From Pythium myriotylum (lineage: Eukaryota; Oomycota; Peronosporomycetes; Pythiales; Pythiaceae), in contig JALJCQ010000026.1 of NCBI GenBank assembly GCA_023091665.1, positions 186,001-250,000 of the forward strand: a stretch of DNA of 64,000 nt, in the 5' to 3' direction. Positions within the stretch are counted from its first letter, which is position 1; the number at the start of each line of letters is the position of its first letter. Under the pieces are notes generated by a model that was not told the origin of the DNA, did no database searches, and saw nothing but the letters and a program-made list of their open reading frames with translations. A program made the translations under genes and the position numbers. Shown piece after piece: positions 1 to 10,505 of this stretch.

Positions 1-528
1 GAGCGATGGCTAAATCAGAGTCACGGTAATTATGCTGACGTTCTTGAAGAAAAACGTTGGCTGGAAGGCTACAACTGATCCTGATGCCGTCGAGATGGCT
101 TTCCGATCAGCTAACTTCACAATATTTGTCGAGATCAGCATTCCAACATCGACCCGAGTTGAACATACTGATGGGCGTGAAGTCCGAAATACTCGAACTC
201 ATGAAAATCTTAGCTAGCGGAGAGGTAATCTTGTCGTGGAAACCAAGAACGAACTGCTTCGAATCTCGAATTGGCACGCTGGGTCATTGAGCACAGCTTC
301 CTATACGAAGATGACGGCAGGCAACTTCACTCCTGCGAATGCGCACCAGAAGGTCTCACGCGCAGAGTCTGAGTTCCCTCTCAGATATGAATTTGAACTT
401 AGCACAAACAGCTTACTTATTGCTTGTTCTCCCTCAAACCAGCAATGTTGAGCTGACCCCACTAAGGAATGAAATCAAGTCGAAGTGCACTTGCTCCTCC
501 GACACCTCCAACGCACACACACGTTATT

Positions 529-828
529 CTAGAAACCAGCTCCACAGCGGTGTATTGTGGTCTCTTCACCCACGTGGTGAGCTATATCCAGAATCTTGTT
601 CAAATCCATCAGAGTCGAAGGATGCAAACGTCTGAAGAAGCCCAAAATTTCCAGATGCCAGTTCGTAATGCAGTCGATCACTTTCACTGTGCGATTGCCA
701 AGATTCTTCATTGATGTTCCTTTCACCTTCGCACCTCGTTCCCACAACCTTTCCTCTTTGTTCCCCGAGCCCATGATCCTATCAACTTCCTTTATCATGG
801 CTTCTAGTTTCGAACTCTTCGCGAGCAA
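529..828 (-). other. Open frame / possible gene relic downstream of the mitochondrial carrier
   Basis: An open frame of about 99 codons lies 3' of the carrier gene on the same strand. Its upstream end is TTG; the first in-frame ATG is at 798. I do not recognise the product. It lies in a stretch duplicated in inverted orientation at about 2.69-2.86 kb. There the matching frame is still recognisable (WERGAKV against ERGANRV, KVIDCITNWHLE against EVIESITSWRPE) but has an in-frame stop. Either both are remnants of a former coding exon, or the resemblance only reflects shared 3' flanking DNA. Confidence that this is a functional gene is low. Confidence 0.25.
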
Positions 829-968
829 TTAAGCAATTGTGCATTGTGAGCAGACTTGGCGAACAAGAACAGATCACGACTCGTAGTTGGTACAGCTCGG
901 GGACGCCGAGCGATCTCTATTATATAACACGGAAAAAATGACGCCACTCACGCCCATCCTCGATCTGC

Positions 969-2020
969 TCACGAGAGGTCCTCTAGATCAAAATCCTCGA
1001 GCTCGCCGTCGAAGAACCACTGCTTGATCGTCTCGTAAACGCCGAAACAGATGCCCACCTGCGGCATGATGGCCGTCATGCGGCACGACGCGCCCTTCCA
1101 CAGCGCCAACACACCTTCCTCCCGCACCGTCTTCGTCAAACAGTCCGCGACCCCACGGTACCGACCATCCTTGCCCTGCGTCATGATGCGCACGCAGATC
1201 ACGTCCAAAGGGTTCGTGATGAACGCCGACGTGCCGCCAGCCATGGACCCCATCACCAGCGACTCGACCGTCGTCAGCGGTCGGTCGTGGCCTTCGTTCT
1301 TGACGACGTACGTCTTGTAACTCTTCTTGAACGTCTCGTAGCACAGGAACGAGAAGGCCGAGAACATGGCGTCGACGCTCAAGCACGCCGTGTAGCCCGT
1401 GTAGAGTCCTCGGATGCCTTCGGACCGCAGGATCGTGGCCAGCGCGTGGAACGTGCCTCGGTAGTTCTGCTTGCGCGCGATGGCGCCCCCGCTCGCGAGA
1501 TGCGGGTTGCGGCCGAGCTGCAGACGGCTCTTGATGACCTCGCCGGGCACGCTGATGGTCGAGATGAGCGCCTCGCTCGCGGCACCGGAGAGGAAGTAGA
1601 CCACGCCGGCGTTCTTCTCCGACACTTGCGGCGCCGCGAGCGACTTGAGCGTCTCGTACGTGCCGAAGTAGATGGACGCGCACACGGGCGAGCACATCAT
1701 GGTCGTCGAGAGCCCCCCGAAGCAGCCGCGGATGCCCTCTGCGAGACCACGAGACCCACTCAAGTCAGCGTCTTGTCTTCGACGGAGTACCCACACACAC
1801 ATTGCGTACCGTTGCGCACGATGGTCATGGCCGAGCGCAGGATGCCGGCGTACTCGGCGGAGGCGGCGGTCTGCACTTTGATGCGCAGGTTGATGGTGTC
1901 GAGCGGATGGAGCATCGAGTCGGCGACCATGCCGGCGACGGCGCCCGAGAAGAAGGCGCGCGTGACGGGCGCCACCGAGGACGTGGCGACGGCCGGCGGC
2001 GGCGACGACGCCGAGCCCAT
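969..2020 (-). CDS. Mitochondrial carrier (SLC25) family protein, two exons
   Basis: This is a six-helix inner-membrane solute carrier of about 326 residues, the normal family length. I join exon 1 (2020-1810) to exon 2 (1738-969). The 71-nt intron (1739-1809) starts GTACGC and ends CTCGCAG, and splicing restores the sequence VRNEGIRGCFGG across the junction. Without splicing the N-terminal third is out of frame. Three repeats carry the family signature: HPLDTINLRIK, VPGEVIKSRLQ and NPLDVICVRI. The Glu in the second signature resembles S-adenosylmethionine carriers, but the substrate is not proven. The start ATG (MGSASSPPP) is the first in frame. The 3' end and 3' flank were copied in inverted orientation to 2.40-2.87 kb. 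Confidence 0.9.
1739..1809 (-). other. 71-nt spliceosomal intron in the carrier gene
   Basis: On the minus strand the intron begins GTACGCAATG and ends TCTCGCAG. Its removal joins the codon halves G and AG into Glu71 and restores the carrier reading frame. Confidence 0.88.
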
Positions 2021-2401
2021 GGCGAGACGAGAGGAGGAGGAGGAGGAGCAACAAGTGAGACCGTGAGGTGGTGGCTGTTGGGCCAGTCAGATTCGCTTTG
2101 GAAACGGTAGAAATGGTAGGATAGAAACGAACGAGTCAACAGTGCCACGCAGGACTTGGAGTTTGGGTAGTGCGATCTGAGGTTTTGAAGTGAGTGGCTG
2201 AGGTTTTATTAGGGATCGCGGGTGTCCTGTTGTGCATAAACAGGACGTGATCGGTGTGCTGGCCCCCAAGTTGCCGTCGAATGTGTTTGTTCTTTGGGTC
2301 CGAGGCAGAGGCGGACACTTGGTGATGCCAACTCTGCCACGTGAGAAGTGAGTCAATCGTCTGTTTCGATTCGGACGGCGAGAGAAGAGATGTCGATTCC
2401 T

Positions 2402-2870
2402 GGCACGTGCGGGCATCTGCTTTGAAACGATCAAGCAGTGGTTTTTCGGTGGAGAGCTGGAGGATTTTGATCAAATAAAGGACCTCTCGTGGGCAGAGCG
2501 AGGTTTCGTGGGTGCGAGTGGGCGACGAAAGCCAAAAAGCCATGTTCCGTGTTATAATCGAGATCGCTCGGTGTCCCCGAATTGTATCGACTCGGAGTCG
2601 TGATCTTTTCCCTTTCGTCACAATGCACAATGAGTGGAGTTCCAACTACAAGTCACGGAAACTGAAAGCGAGGCTCCGTAGTCGCTAGAGCAATTTGCTC
2701 TGGAAGCAACGATGAGAAGTTGTGAGAACGAGGTGCTAACCGTGTACGATTAAGAAGAAATCCTCGTCTAATGGAAGTGATCGAGAGCATTACGAGCTGG
2801 CGTCCGGAAGGTTCGCTATTGCGACTGAAAGGTGCTACTGTTTGAACCAGTGATGTCATGAGCTTGATGT
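2402..2870 (+). pseudogene. Decayed inverted copy of the carrier gene 3' end and 3' flank
   Basis: The plus strand at about 2402-2500 repeats the last coding segment of the carrier gene (compare minus 1060-960). Reading ETIKQWFF then GELEDFD, it keeps the codons but has lost a short internal segment and the stop context. The match continues into non-coding DNA: TCCGTGTTATA, GAGATCGCTCGG, GAGTCGTGATCT and CACAATGCACAAT occur in the same order and spacing as downstream of the real gene. It reaches about 2855, corresponding to about 600 in the original. Divergence is substantial, so this is an old event. Confidence 0.8.
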
Positions 2871-2882
2871 CGAGGCTGCCAC

Positions 2883-5097
2883 TTAACCTTGAAGGTTCTT
2901 CTGCTTGGATTGGGCCAACTACGAAAACGTCGATGAGCAAGGAAGAAAGGTTACCGCCCACGACACCGGAATAGCTCACCTTATTGAAAACTGTCGTTCG
3001 CGGGGCCAGTCGCGTGTACCTCCCCATGTACTCGGGCAGTTCTCCGTATGTCCGAGGCATCTTCCCACTCAGAATCTCTGTCAAGTCTTTGTTCAACTGG
3101 TGCAACTCCTTTGCAGCATCAGTCGCCTTGTGGAGTTTTATTTTCTTGGTGTCATTGAGCCGTCGCTTGAGAATCCCAACGAGCTTGGCTCTATCGAACC
3201 GCAGAGGGTCTACGAGCCTGAGCGTGTCGTAGATCAAAGCGTCTTTGACTTTATGGTCCAACGCATTCTCACGTTGCATCTGCGGCGAAGAGTTAATTTC
3301 GATGAGCCACGGACGAAGATCGCCGTCTAACATAACGTCAAAGCCGAGCAGGTCAAAGCTGTTGACCTGGAACGGAATATGGTCATCGCCACACATCAGT
3401 GCCTTCAGCACTACTGCCTTCATGTTGCTCTTCACGGCCTCGACGTCTGCTCCCGTTGCTTCTAGACGTGACCACAAGTATGACAGCGGCAGCTTCGTAC
3501 CTCCACTAACGCTGTGGATTGGGTTCTTGACTGATGCATCGTCTTGGGCATGCTTCTGGATGCTGCTGTTTGTGAGGTGGACGTTCATATCCGAGATGTC
3601 GTTGTCCTGGTACTCACGCGTACACATGCGGATAAACCCGTCTTCGTAGAAGAAGGCCTCAAGCGGGTTAAATGATGTCACGAGCACGTAGAGGCGAAGG
3701 TCGAACTTGAATCCGTCCAGCAGCAGCGGGTTAGATATATACTCTTGAACAACCGTGTCTTCTCCATCGACAACATCCTTGAGGTCGTTCAAGAGTGAGA
3801 TGCCGCGTCCTCTCGACGATGCGACCGGTTTCTGGATCCAGATATTCTTGCCCGTTGGAACGCTGTCTTGCCTTTCGTGGAACGCCCTCTCGAAGGCATC
3901 TCTTTCGTCTGGCAAAACAAACGTCCTCGGCATTATATCGTACTCGTCCTTAAGGGGGCCTTCCATGACCTGGTACTTTCCAATCGTCGTCCGAAGACAA
4001 TCCTTCCGTGTCAGTGCAATCGCGTGCTGGAAATGGTTGACTCGCTGCCACGTGAGAAGCTTCTTCCGCTCGATGTTAGGCTTGCTCCATGTCCACAGAA
4101 GGTTCCACGTCATTTTGACGCCCAACTCGGACGGCGATTCATCCCAGTCACCCAGCTTCCGCAAGGCCTCGTCGACGATCTCACGAACCTCAGGACGCGA
4201 GGGTGCGGTGACTCGGTACTGCGCCACAGCAGACGAAACGAGTGAACCAGCGACAGCCACATCCGTCATGAGCTGATGCCACCGCTCGTAGAGCCTCAGC
4301 TGCTGGGTCAAGGCTTCTTCGCCAAGATGCACTGGAGTGGCTGGTGAACTACTGTGGGACATGGCTTGCTCGTACTTGGCTGTGAGGATGGCCGAGAAGT
4401 CGTTGAAATGGTCGCGGTAGTCGACAACCCTCGAACGAACGCCACGAGGGATTCTGGGTTTCTCACTTCGACTTTCGACGCGGAGTGGACGCCGCACGAC
4501 GAGCGGCTCAGCACCGACCTTTGTCAACGCAGTGCGTGACACAGATACCACAGCTCGTTCCATCGTCAGCCCCGCGGGGCGCGGCACGCCACGGAGGTTT
4601 CTTGGTACACGAATCACGTCGCCTTCCTCAGCGCTCCTGTCGATGGCGGCCGACCCATCGTTGAAAGTGAGGATTCCTGGCTGAAACAGCGACGATGCAA
4701 GCGCATGGGACGGCGACAAAACACGGATCTTCGGAGAATCCGGCGAGCTCGCCGGCGTGGCTGTCGAGAAGACAGTGTTGAGCTTCGGATGGACTCGAGA
4801 AGTGATCTCACGATCGTCATCCCCGATGGCCGCCAAAAGCTTTGCGGGAAGCGTCCACTCGTCATCGCCGATAACGGAGACCTTGGTCCGGGCCACTACT
4901 CTGGCAGCATCACCGTCGGGAGTGGAGAGAATCGACGATCGCTGCTCAAAGATACTCTTGAGGATGCAGAGCACGACAGCAAAGTGCGCGCGGTGGTGGC
5001 TGATGGCCTTGGGATCCTCACTATCGACGCACGGTTTCTCGAGATCTGGCCTTTGCACGGCGCGCAGGCGTTCAGCAGTGAGACCGAGCTCCGACAT
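2883..5097 (-). CDS. Tubulin-tyrosine ligase-like (TTLL) glutamylase/glycylase, two exons
   Basis: TTLL enzymes use ATP to add amino acids, usually glutamate or glycine, to tubulin or other proteins in cilia and the cytoskeleton. The predicted protein has 717 residues from exon 1 (5097-2980) and exon 2 (2918-2883). The 61-nt intron starts GTGAGC and ends TTTCGTAG. The ATP-grasp/TTL domain lies at about residues 330-660: IWIQKPVASSRGRG near 416, the FKFDLRLYVL block, HLTNSSIQK near 507 and the metal-binding WLIEINSSPQ near 599. The N-terminal 170 residues include a segment (HFAVVLCILKSIFEQR) that resembles a later HF-x-ILT-x-YEQ segment, so part may be an internal repeat. I chose ATG 5097 (MSELGLTAE) rather than the upstream ATG at 5208. 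Without splicing the frame runs into the antisense of the decayed carrier copy. Confidence 0.85.
2919..2979 (-). other. 61-nt intron in the first TTLL gene
   Basis: The donor is AAG|GTGAGC and the acceptor is TCGTAG|TTG. Splicing gives a C-terminus FNK-LAQSKQKNLQG, which matches in position and pattern the YNQ-LVKMKKS C-terminus of the paralogue at 11.1-14.4 kb. That gene has an intron at the same phase-0 site. Confidence 0.85.
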
Positions 5098-6199
5098 GGC
5101 CGGCTTGAGGTTTGATTGAGAAATAGATCGATTGACGCAGCCGCTTGAGTCTCCTCGTGAACGGCGAGGAGGATGCATCCGAGTGGGAGACTGAACACCG
5201 AGAGGCATTCGAATCTGTAGCTTGTGATAACCCTCTACAACTTATAATTTTGATTACCTTTCTTGAGCGAAAATGCGTCCACGAGATCCGATGCACTCCA
5301 GAACCAGCTTGTATGAGATGGAGAGCTACGTGACGGTCTCCCTGTCCCACTGAGGGTGGCAACCTGGTCACGGCAGTCGCGCGTTCCCTCGGAGACGCAG
5401 CTGCCAGCGCGAGTCTTGGCGATGAAGAGATCCGCTGGAGGAGCAAGAGCTTTCGCTTCGCGGATAGGTACATTTGTGTGGTTACACAAAACAATGGTCT
5501 TGCGCAAAGACTGACAGTTCGTTGCGAGCTCCAATTCACCGCGCGTCGGGGCGCCGCCCCACACCCTGTCCTTCGCCGGCAGTTCGCATGGCAAATCCGG
5601 AGACCAGCTGGTTCGGGTCGGTGATCGCTGAGGCTGACGAACACTAACGAGGCTGAGTGCCTAGGACTCCTAGGATGTTTACTCACCACCACACTGCACC
5701 TATGGTGTATCGAGGTTGCCGCCAAGACTAAGCTCACCATGCACCAGCTTGAGTCATACCGGCCCCCATGCAATTCAAAGATCTTTCCGCTCAACACCGA
5801 CTTGCGAACGACCTGTGGGTAACGTCTTCGCAACACCACCTCCGGTCCTTGGACAAGATGACAGATCGAGCGGCCGGCATTGCTGTTGACCCGAGGTACA
5901 ACGTCCAAGGACCACACACGCACAGGCAGGAACGCCACTCTTGTCTGGATGCACATCTGGTCTCCGACTTCCTCGACTGGCAAACACACTACACAGTCCG
6001 CCATCTTGTGCGGTAGAAAGAAGATGAACACCTGGCTACATATGGGAGACCTTCGTCGCATTCCACTAGAACTCACCTTCGAGTCAATTCGTTGCAAGCC
6101 TCAACTCCGACACTGTCACTCCCACCCATTGGTGGCGTCAGTGACGCCAGTCACTTGTCTACAAATTGTGTGGCCTTCGCATACGGACAATCGGACGCA

Positions 6200-6282
6200 G
6201 AGACTGTTGGATAGCCTCCCGAGGTTGTTCAAGCTGCGCGAGCGAGCAGTTTGAACAACCTCGCGATACTGTCCAAGAGTTT
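6200..6282. repeat. Imperfect inverted repeat (long hairpin)
   Basis: CGAGGTTGTTCAA at 6220-6232 pairs with TTGAACAACCTCG at 6251-6263. Weaker pairing extends outward (GTTGGATAG against the complement of CTGTCCAAG) to arms of about 40 nt. It could be the end of a decayed MITE-like element. Confidence 0.7.
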
Positions 6283-6600
6283 CTCACCCTGGGAAAATGA
6301 CTGGCTATCAACTGTGATCGTGAAACTCGGCGATTGCGAGCCCTTGTCGCTTCGTGATCCACTTAGTTTCAGTGGTGAGTGGTCGCCTGCGGTACAAGGC
6401 CACTCATCGGCTGCTCGCTCGCACTGTTTGAACGAACTCGGGACGTCGTCCGCGTTGCTCGTCCTTACAGTACAATTTTTTCTGGTTATCAACGACGATC
6501 GTGAAACGCGGCGGTCGTGAGCCCTTGTCACGAAGTGACCGTGTCCAGTACTGTAGGTACTGAAATTGTTTTGTGGTCAGTGGCCACCTGCGGTACTAGT
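6238..6600. repeat. Two diverged direct repeat units of about 180 bp
   Basis: The blocks at about 6300-6430 and 6480-6600 share ordered motifs: CTGG-TATCAAC, GATCGTGAAAC-CGGCG, GAGCCCTTGTC and CACCTGCGGTAC or CGCCTGCGGTAC. A GCTCGC...TTTGAAC motif precedes each. This is an old tandem duplication or two copies of one element. Confidence 0.6.
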
Positions 6601-7269
6601 ATCATGCCACGGTGGCTGCCATCGGCGGGTGGCCCACCGGCACGGAATGAGCAGACAGAGCCCGCTGCCACCCTGATCTCGTCTGATTATCATTCCATTA
6701 CACACAGTTGATCAACAATCAAGCTTTTCGCTGTGCATGTACGCGTGCTATGTCCATCACCCGATAATCTAGACGTGTGATGAATTCTGTCGTCAAACCA
6801 AACGAGGTGGGAGTGAGGCTTTCTGCTGTTACTTTTATCAACCAGAGTTGACGTGACTCTGTTGTTTCAGCGAAATCGAGTTGATGGGCTCAGCGAAGAC
6901 GCTTTCAAGGTGGGAGATGGGAGGACTGGTCGTAATAACGGTGGTCATGGAGCAAGGAGATTACGATTCGTGAGAGAGAGAGAGAGTGGGGTTCAGCGAT
7001 CAATTTCGAAGTGAACCCTCGGATGCACACGCGTTTGATTGTGAGTACTCATCATAACGTTACGGATACAGCTGAGGATTGTCCTGTCGGAGAGAGAAGG
7101 ATTTGGCGGAACGCTAGTGAACGCGAAAGAGCGATTCAAGAAGGGAGGGTCTCGCATGCTGCCTGTTCCACTCTGGATGGAAGTGAGTGGTTCGACGAAT
7201 TGCCTCTCTCCAAGCGCTACGTTAGCGTGAAAAGCTGAGCTGTCCAGTAGTCTAAGCTCGGTGGTGAAC

Positions 7270-7319
7270 CTGATGAACTGCTGTTCGGATCCCCGCGAGT
7301 GGGCAGTTCAGTTCATCAG
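7270..7319. repeat. Inverted repeat upstream of the START/FYVE/GAF gene
   Basis: The 11-bp arms CTGATGAACTG (7270-7280) and CAGTTCATCAG (7309-7319) are separated by 28 nt. They lie about 280 nt upstream of the start codon. The function is unknown. Confidence 0.6.
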
Positions 7320-7599
7320 CTTGAACTCGTTAGGGTGCTCCCCCTGGATCAATGTCGTCAGGGTCAGCTGCTCAAGCTCTTCACAGTGATCTGACCCTAT
7401 CTGTCCCTTTGCACTCCTCATCAGGTGCACTCGTGCAACGTCTTCTTCTCATCTAGGTGAGAACCAACATCTGTCCAGTTGCCGTCGTTGGGACGAATCG
7501 TGCAATCAATCCGAGTGATCACGACAGTCCGTCGATAATCAACGGACAATCTGTCCTTTCGCGAAGTCGGCATTCAAAATTCCGACGGATTCCAAACTG

Positions 7600-9696
7600 A
7601 TGGCCCACGCCGCGGAGCCCATGACGCCGATCGCTAGCGACGGACTCCTTGCTCGCGGGACGAACGGCTACGAGCGACTCGTCATGACCGACCAGGACAT
7701 CTGTGACGATGTACTGGCCACGATCCCCAAGCTCAAGTCTGCTGTCAACAAAAACACCATGGGCCGAGGCTGGCGCGAGCGCAAGCGCAAGAACAACGTC
7801 GACATGTACGAGCTTGTCCCCGGTGGCAATGATGACCCACAGGACGATCTGGACGTCGCCCACGCGATCGTGGCCAAGACCGAGCTCCGGTGCCACCTGA
7901 ACGAAGTTCTGAACGTGCTCGTGAACCAGGACTCGCGTGACTACGAGTCCTCGATGCGCTCGCTCTGCGGCAAGAAGTTCAAGCGTGGAAAGCTTCTCTT
8001 CCAGCAGCGCCGCCGCTTCAACTTCCGCATGCGCAACTCGAAATTCGACCAGTCGGCGTCCAAGCAGACCGACTCGATGCCGCAGGACGGTCTCATCGGC
8101 GTGCAGCTCATGACGATCCGGCCCAAGATTCCTGTGCGCGTCACCACCAAGCACAAACGCACGCAACAGCTCGTGTTCGCGAGCTGCACACAGCAGTACC
8201 CGAGCCGGGACCGCGCCATCCACGTCATGAAGACGATCCCCAAGGACGCCCACGACCAGCTCGTCTCTCCGGACGATCGCACGGCGCTGCGACGGAAGCT
8301 CGACCACATTGCTGTGGGCATCGACATCCAGTCGGAGCACGGAGACTACGGCGCCAAGAGCCACTCGACCAAGGTCACGCTCTACACGTACGCGTCGACA
8401 GTGCCGCCGAGTGACTTCCAGGCCCAGTCAAACTCCTACCGCCCAACAGCGACGTTGGCCGCCACGCACAACGAGATCGCTCGCCAACGCAAGGCCGTGA
8501 TGAACCCGGAGGCGCACCACGTGATGAACACGTTGGCCAAGTCGCTGCGTCAGTTCGAGTCGGTCATCCGTCGCCGTCGTTTTGGCTTCCAGTCGTTCGT
8601 CTACTTCTCCACGGAGCCCACAGATGCTCCCAAGCAGTGTCATGTGTGCCTTAAGAAGTTCCACTTCTACCGTCGCGACGTCTACTGTCAGCTTTGTGGA
8701 CACGCCGTGTGTACCGACTGCGCACAGCTCTACGAGGTTGAGGTTCACGTGGGTGAAGTCCGCCAGAACCGTTGTTGCGTCAAGTGTGTCGCACTCGTCG
8801 ACGATTGTGTTTTCGACGATGAAGATTTGCTTGCGGGCCTTGGTCCCGTGGTGGTGGAAGCCGACGAATCTGCGTGGAATGAGGATGCCCAGACCAGGTC
8901 GATTAACTCCAGCATCGAGTCGCTTGAGGATATCTCCGGGTCGCTCTACTCTCACGATCCAACGGAACGCTCACTTGCGTTGGAGCGACTGGCGCAGCTC
9001 GTGCGGCCCGAGCGACGCAAGACGATTTCAGTTACTGCAACTACTCCCACGCAAGTCATGGCCGATGTGAATAACCACGTGCGAGACCGCGTCCGCAATC
9101 TCAGGAACCAGTACACTGCCGACAAATGTCTCGTCGCCTCGGACCTTGAGCGTGACTACGCGTACACGTTCAACGACAATAACCCGAACGCGCCGGTAGC
9201 TCCGGCTCCGACACCAGAGAAAGAGGCCAAGCGACTCCGCCACATCGAAGAGTCGAGTGTGCTTGCACCGGAGTATGATCACGCAGCGTTGGATTTGCTG
9301 GCAAGGCTAGCAGCAACACACCTCGGGTGCTCCATTGGGTATGTCTCAGTCATCGACGATACGACGCTGCACGTGGCCGGCAGATACAACTTTCCCGAAG
9401 GCGTCACAGCAGCACCACGAGAGGAGACGCCGTGCATGCACGGCATGTACGCGGAGACGCCTCTGGTCGTCAAGGATACGCGACGCGATGTGCGGTTCGC
9501 GCACCACCCGGCAGCGAAAGCTCTCAACTTCCAATTCTACTCGGGTTTTCCGATTTGCGCGTCCGACGGATCCGTCATCGCGTCACTCTGCGCCGTGGAC
9601 ACGAAACCACACAACCACATCACGACGAAAGACTACGCGACAATGAAAGTGCTCACGGAACTGGCCGGCAAGCTGCTCGAGCCAAAGAGACTTTGA
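7600..9696 (+). CDS. START-like / FYVE zinc finger / GAF domain protein
   Basis: This 698-residue intronless gene encodes a likely membrane-associated lipid-binding or signalling protein of a type common in oomycetes. The N-terminal 330 residues look START-like. A FYVE-type zinc finger follows: CHVC at 347-350, C363-QLC366, C371-TDC374 and a final Cys cluster near 393-397. It binds zinc and in canonical members PI3P; here the RRHHCR basic motif is replaced by RRDVYCQLCG. A GAF-type sensor domain occupies about 565-695 (SIGYVSVIDD, then GFPICASDGSVIASLCAVD). The start is the first ATG in a clean context. It is divergent from the TTLL gene at 5.1 kb and convergent with the kinase relic. Confidence 0.85.
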   Translation: MAHAAEPMTPIASDGLLARGTNGYERLVMTDQDICDDVLATIPKLKSAVNKNTMGRGWRERKRKNNVDMYELVPGGNDDPQDDLDVAHAIVAKTELRCHLNEVLNVLVNQDSRDYESSMRSLCGKKFKRGKLLFQQRRRFNFRMRNSKFDQSASKQTDSMPQDGLIGVQLMTIRPKIPVRVTTKHKRTQQLVFASCTQQYPSRDRAIHVMKTIPKDAHDQLVSPDDRTALRRKLDHIAVGIDIQSEHGDYGAKSHSTKVTLYTYASTVPPSDFQAQSNSYRPTATLAATHNEIARQRKAVMNPEAHHVMNTLAKSLRQFESVIRRRRFGFQSFVYFSTEPTDAPKQCHVCLKKFHFYRRDVYCQLCGHAVCTDCAQLYEVEVHVGEVRQNRCCVKCVALVDDCVFDDEDLLAGLGPVVVEADESAWNEDAQTRSINSSIESLEDISGSLYSHDPTERSLALERLAQLVRPERRKTISVTATTPTQVMADVNNHVRDRVRNLRNQYTADKCLVASDLERDYAYTFNDNNPNAPVAPAPTPEKEAKRLRHIEESSVLAPEYDHAALDLLARLAATHLGCSIGYVSVIDDTTLHVAGRYNFPEGVTAAPREETPCMHGMYAETPLVVKDTRRDVRFAHHPAAKALNFQFYSGFPICASDGSVIASLCAVDTKPHNHITTKDYATMKVLTELAGKLLEPKRL

Positions 9697-9773
9697 TGGA
9701 ACTCGTTAGTTCTTTGAGCCGTATGTATTGTTTGGTATGAAGCTTCTAACTGTGGAAACCACGTTCCACTAAA

Positions 9774-10502
9774 TCATCGCGTCATCCGTTGCCTACTGTC
9801 GACCAGCTTACGCAGTTGGAACGCGAGTTCAAGCGCATCTGGTCGCTCACTCGGTTCCATTGCCGTGCAGCGCTCAACCAGAATCTGAATCTCAGCCGGA
9901 CAAGAGCTCGAATCTGGTCGGCCTAAGTTGATCTGTGCAATCTCTCGCTGACTTGATCTGTTCTCACCATCGAGTTCGTGCATGTTGAGCTCGATCAACA
10001 TCATGCCAAATGAGTACATGTCGCTGGGCGCGTCGGGAGTTCTCCTCCCTTCGAGGATCTCGGGGGCGAGCCAGCGTGCATTTCGCCCACGCTGTCTGGT
10101 TCGTCCGAGACCACTGAGTTTGGCTCGACATGTCTCTGTGAGAAGAATGTTCCGGGGTTCTAGGTCTCGATACACGATCGGTGGATTGAACGAGTGGAGG
10201 TACAGCAGACCTTCGGCGATATCCAACGCGATCTCAAGTTTCTCGAGCTGCCATGTTGCGTCTTGGTGGCGCTGAGATTTTGTCAGGCTCAAATACGAGT
10301 CGAGATCTCCTCCACTCACGAACTCATACAGAAGCTGCAAGTCTAGTGATGAAGTCCAAGAGGCGCCAAGGAAGCGGACAACGCAACGGTGCTGAAGCCG
10401 TGCCACGACGTGAACTTGCGCGATGAGCTCAGCCATCGACTCCAAGGTAGGCGGCCGTGTCGCCAGTCGTTTCGACGCCTTCGTGGAAGACCAACAGAGC
10501 GA
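9774..10502 (-). pseudogene. Protein kinase-like sequence, N-lobe truncated and catalytically dead
   Basis: The open frame covers the end of an N-lobe (ESMAELIAQVHVVARLQH) and a full C-lobe of a TKL-type kinase. The catalytic loop reads VYRDLEPRNILL: His of HRD is Tyr and the catalytic-loop Lys is Glu. The DFG position reads SGLGRTR, so the Mg-binding Asp is missing. APE (LAPEIL) and the F-helix Asp (SDMYSFG) remain. No glycine-rich loop or VAIK Lys was found; an in-frame TAG at 10503-10505 precedes the frame and there is no good ATG. It is either a pseudogene or a pseudokinase with an unseen upstream exon. Confidence 0.7.
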
Positions 10503-10505
10503 CTA

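Larger units (their letters stand above)
5098..7599. other. 2.5-kb intergenic region with degenerate repeats
   Basis: I recognise no gene here. Open frames at 5.1-6.1 kb lack a supported start and resemble no family. The region holds the repeat cluster at 6.2-6.6 kb, a short GA run near 6970-6985, and an inverted repeat at 7270-7319 (CTGATGAACTG with CAGTTCATCAG). It serves as the shared upstream region of the divergent TTLL and START/FYVE/GAF genes. Confidence 0.6.

Noticed and set aside
2021..2054. N-terminal Leu-rich extension of the carrier open frame
   Set aside because: It starts at TTG and its first third is out of frame with the carrier repeats. The spliced model restores them.
2653..2882. 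C-terminal extension of the first TTLL open frame
   Set aside because: It is the antisense of the decayed carrier copy. Splicing at GTGAGC/GTAG gives a conserved end before it.
5072..6097. 341-codon open frame on the minus strand upstream of the first TTLL gene
   Set aside because: It begins at TTG, overlaps the TTLL start, is Arg/Ser-rich with no recognisable domain and looks like a chance frame in GC-rich DNA.
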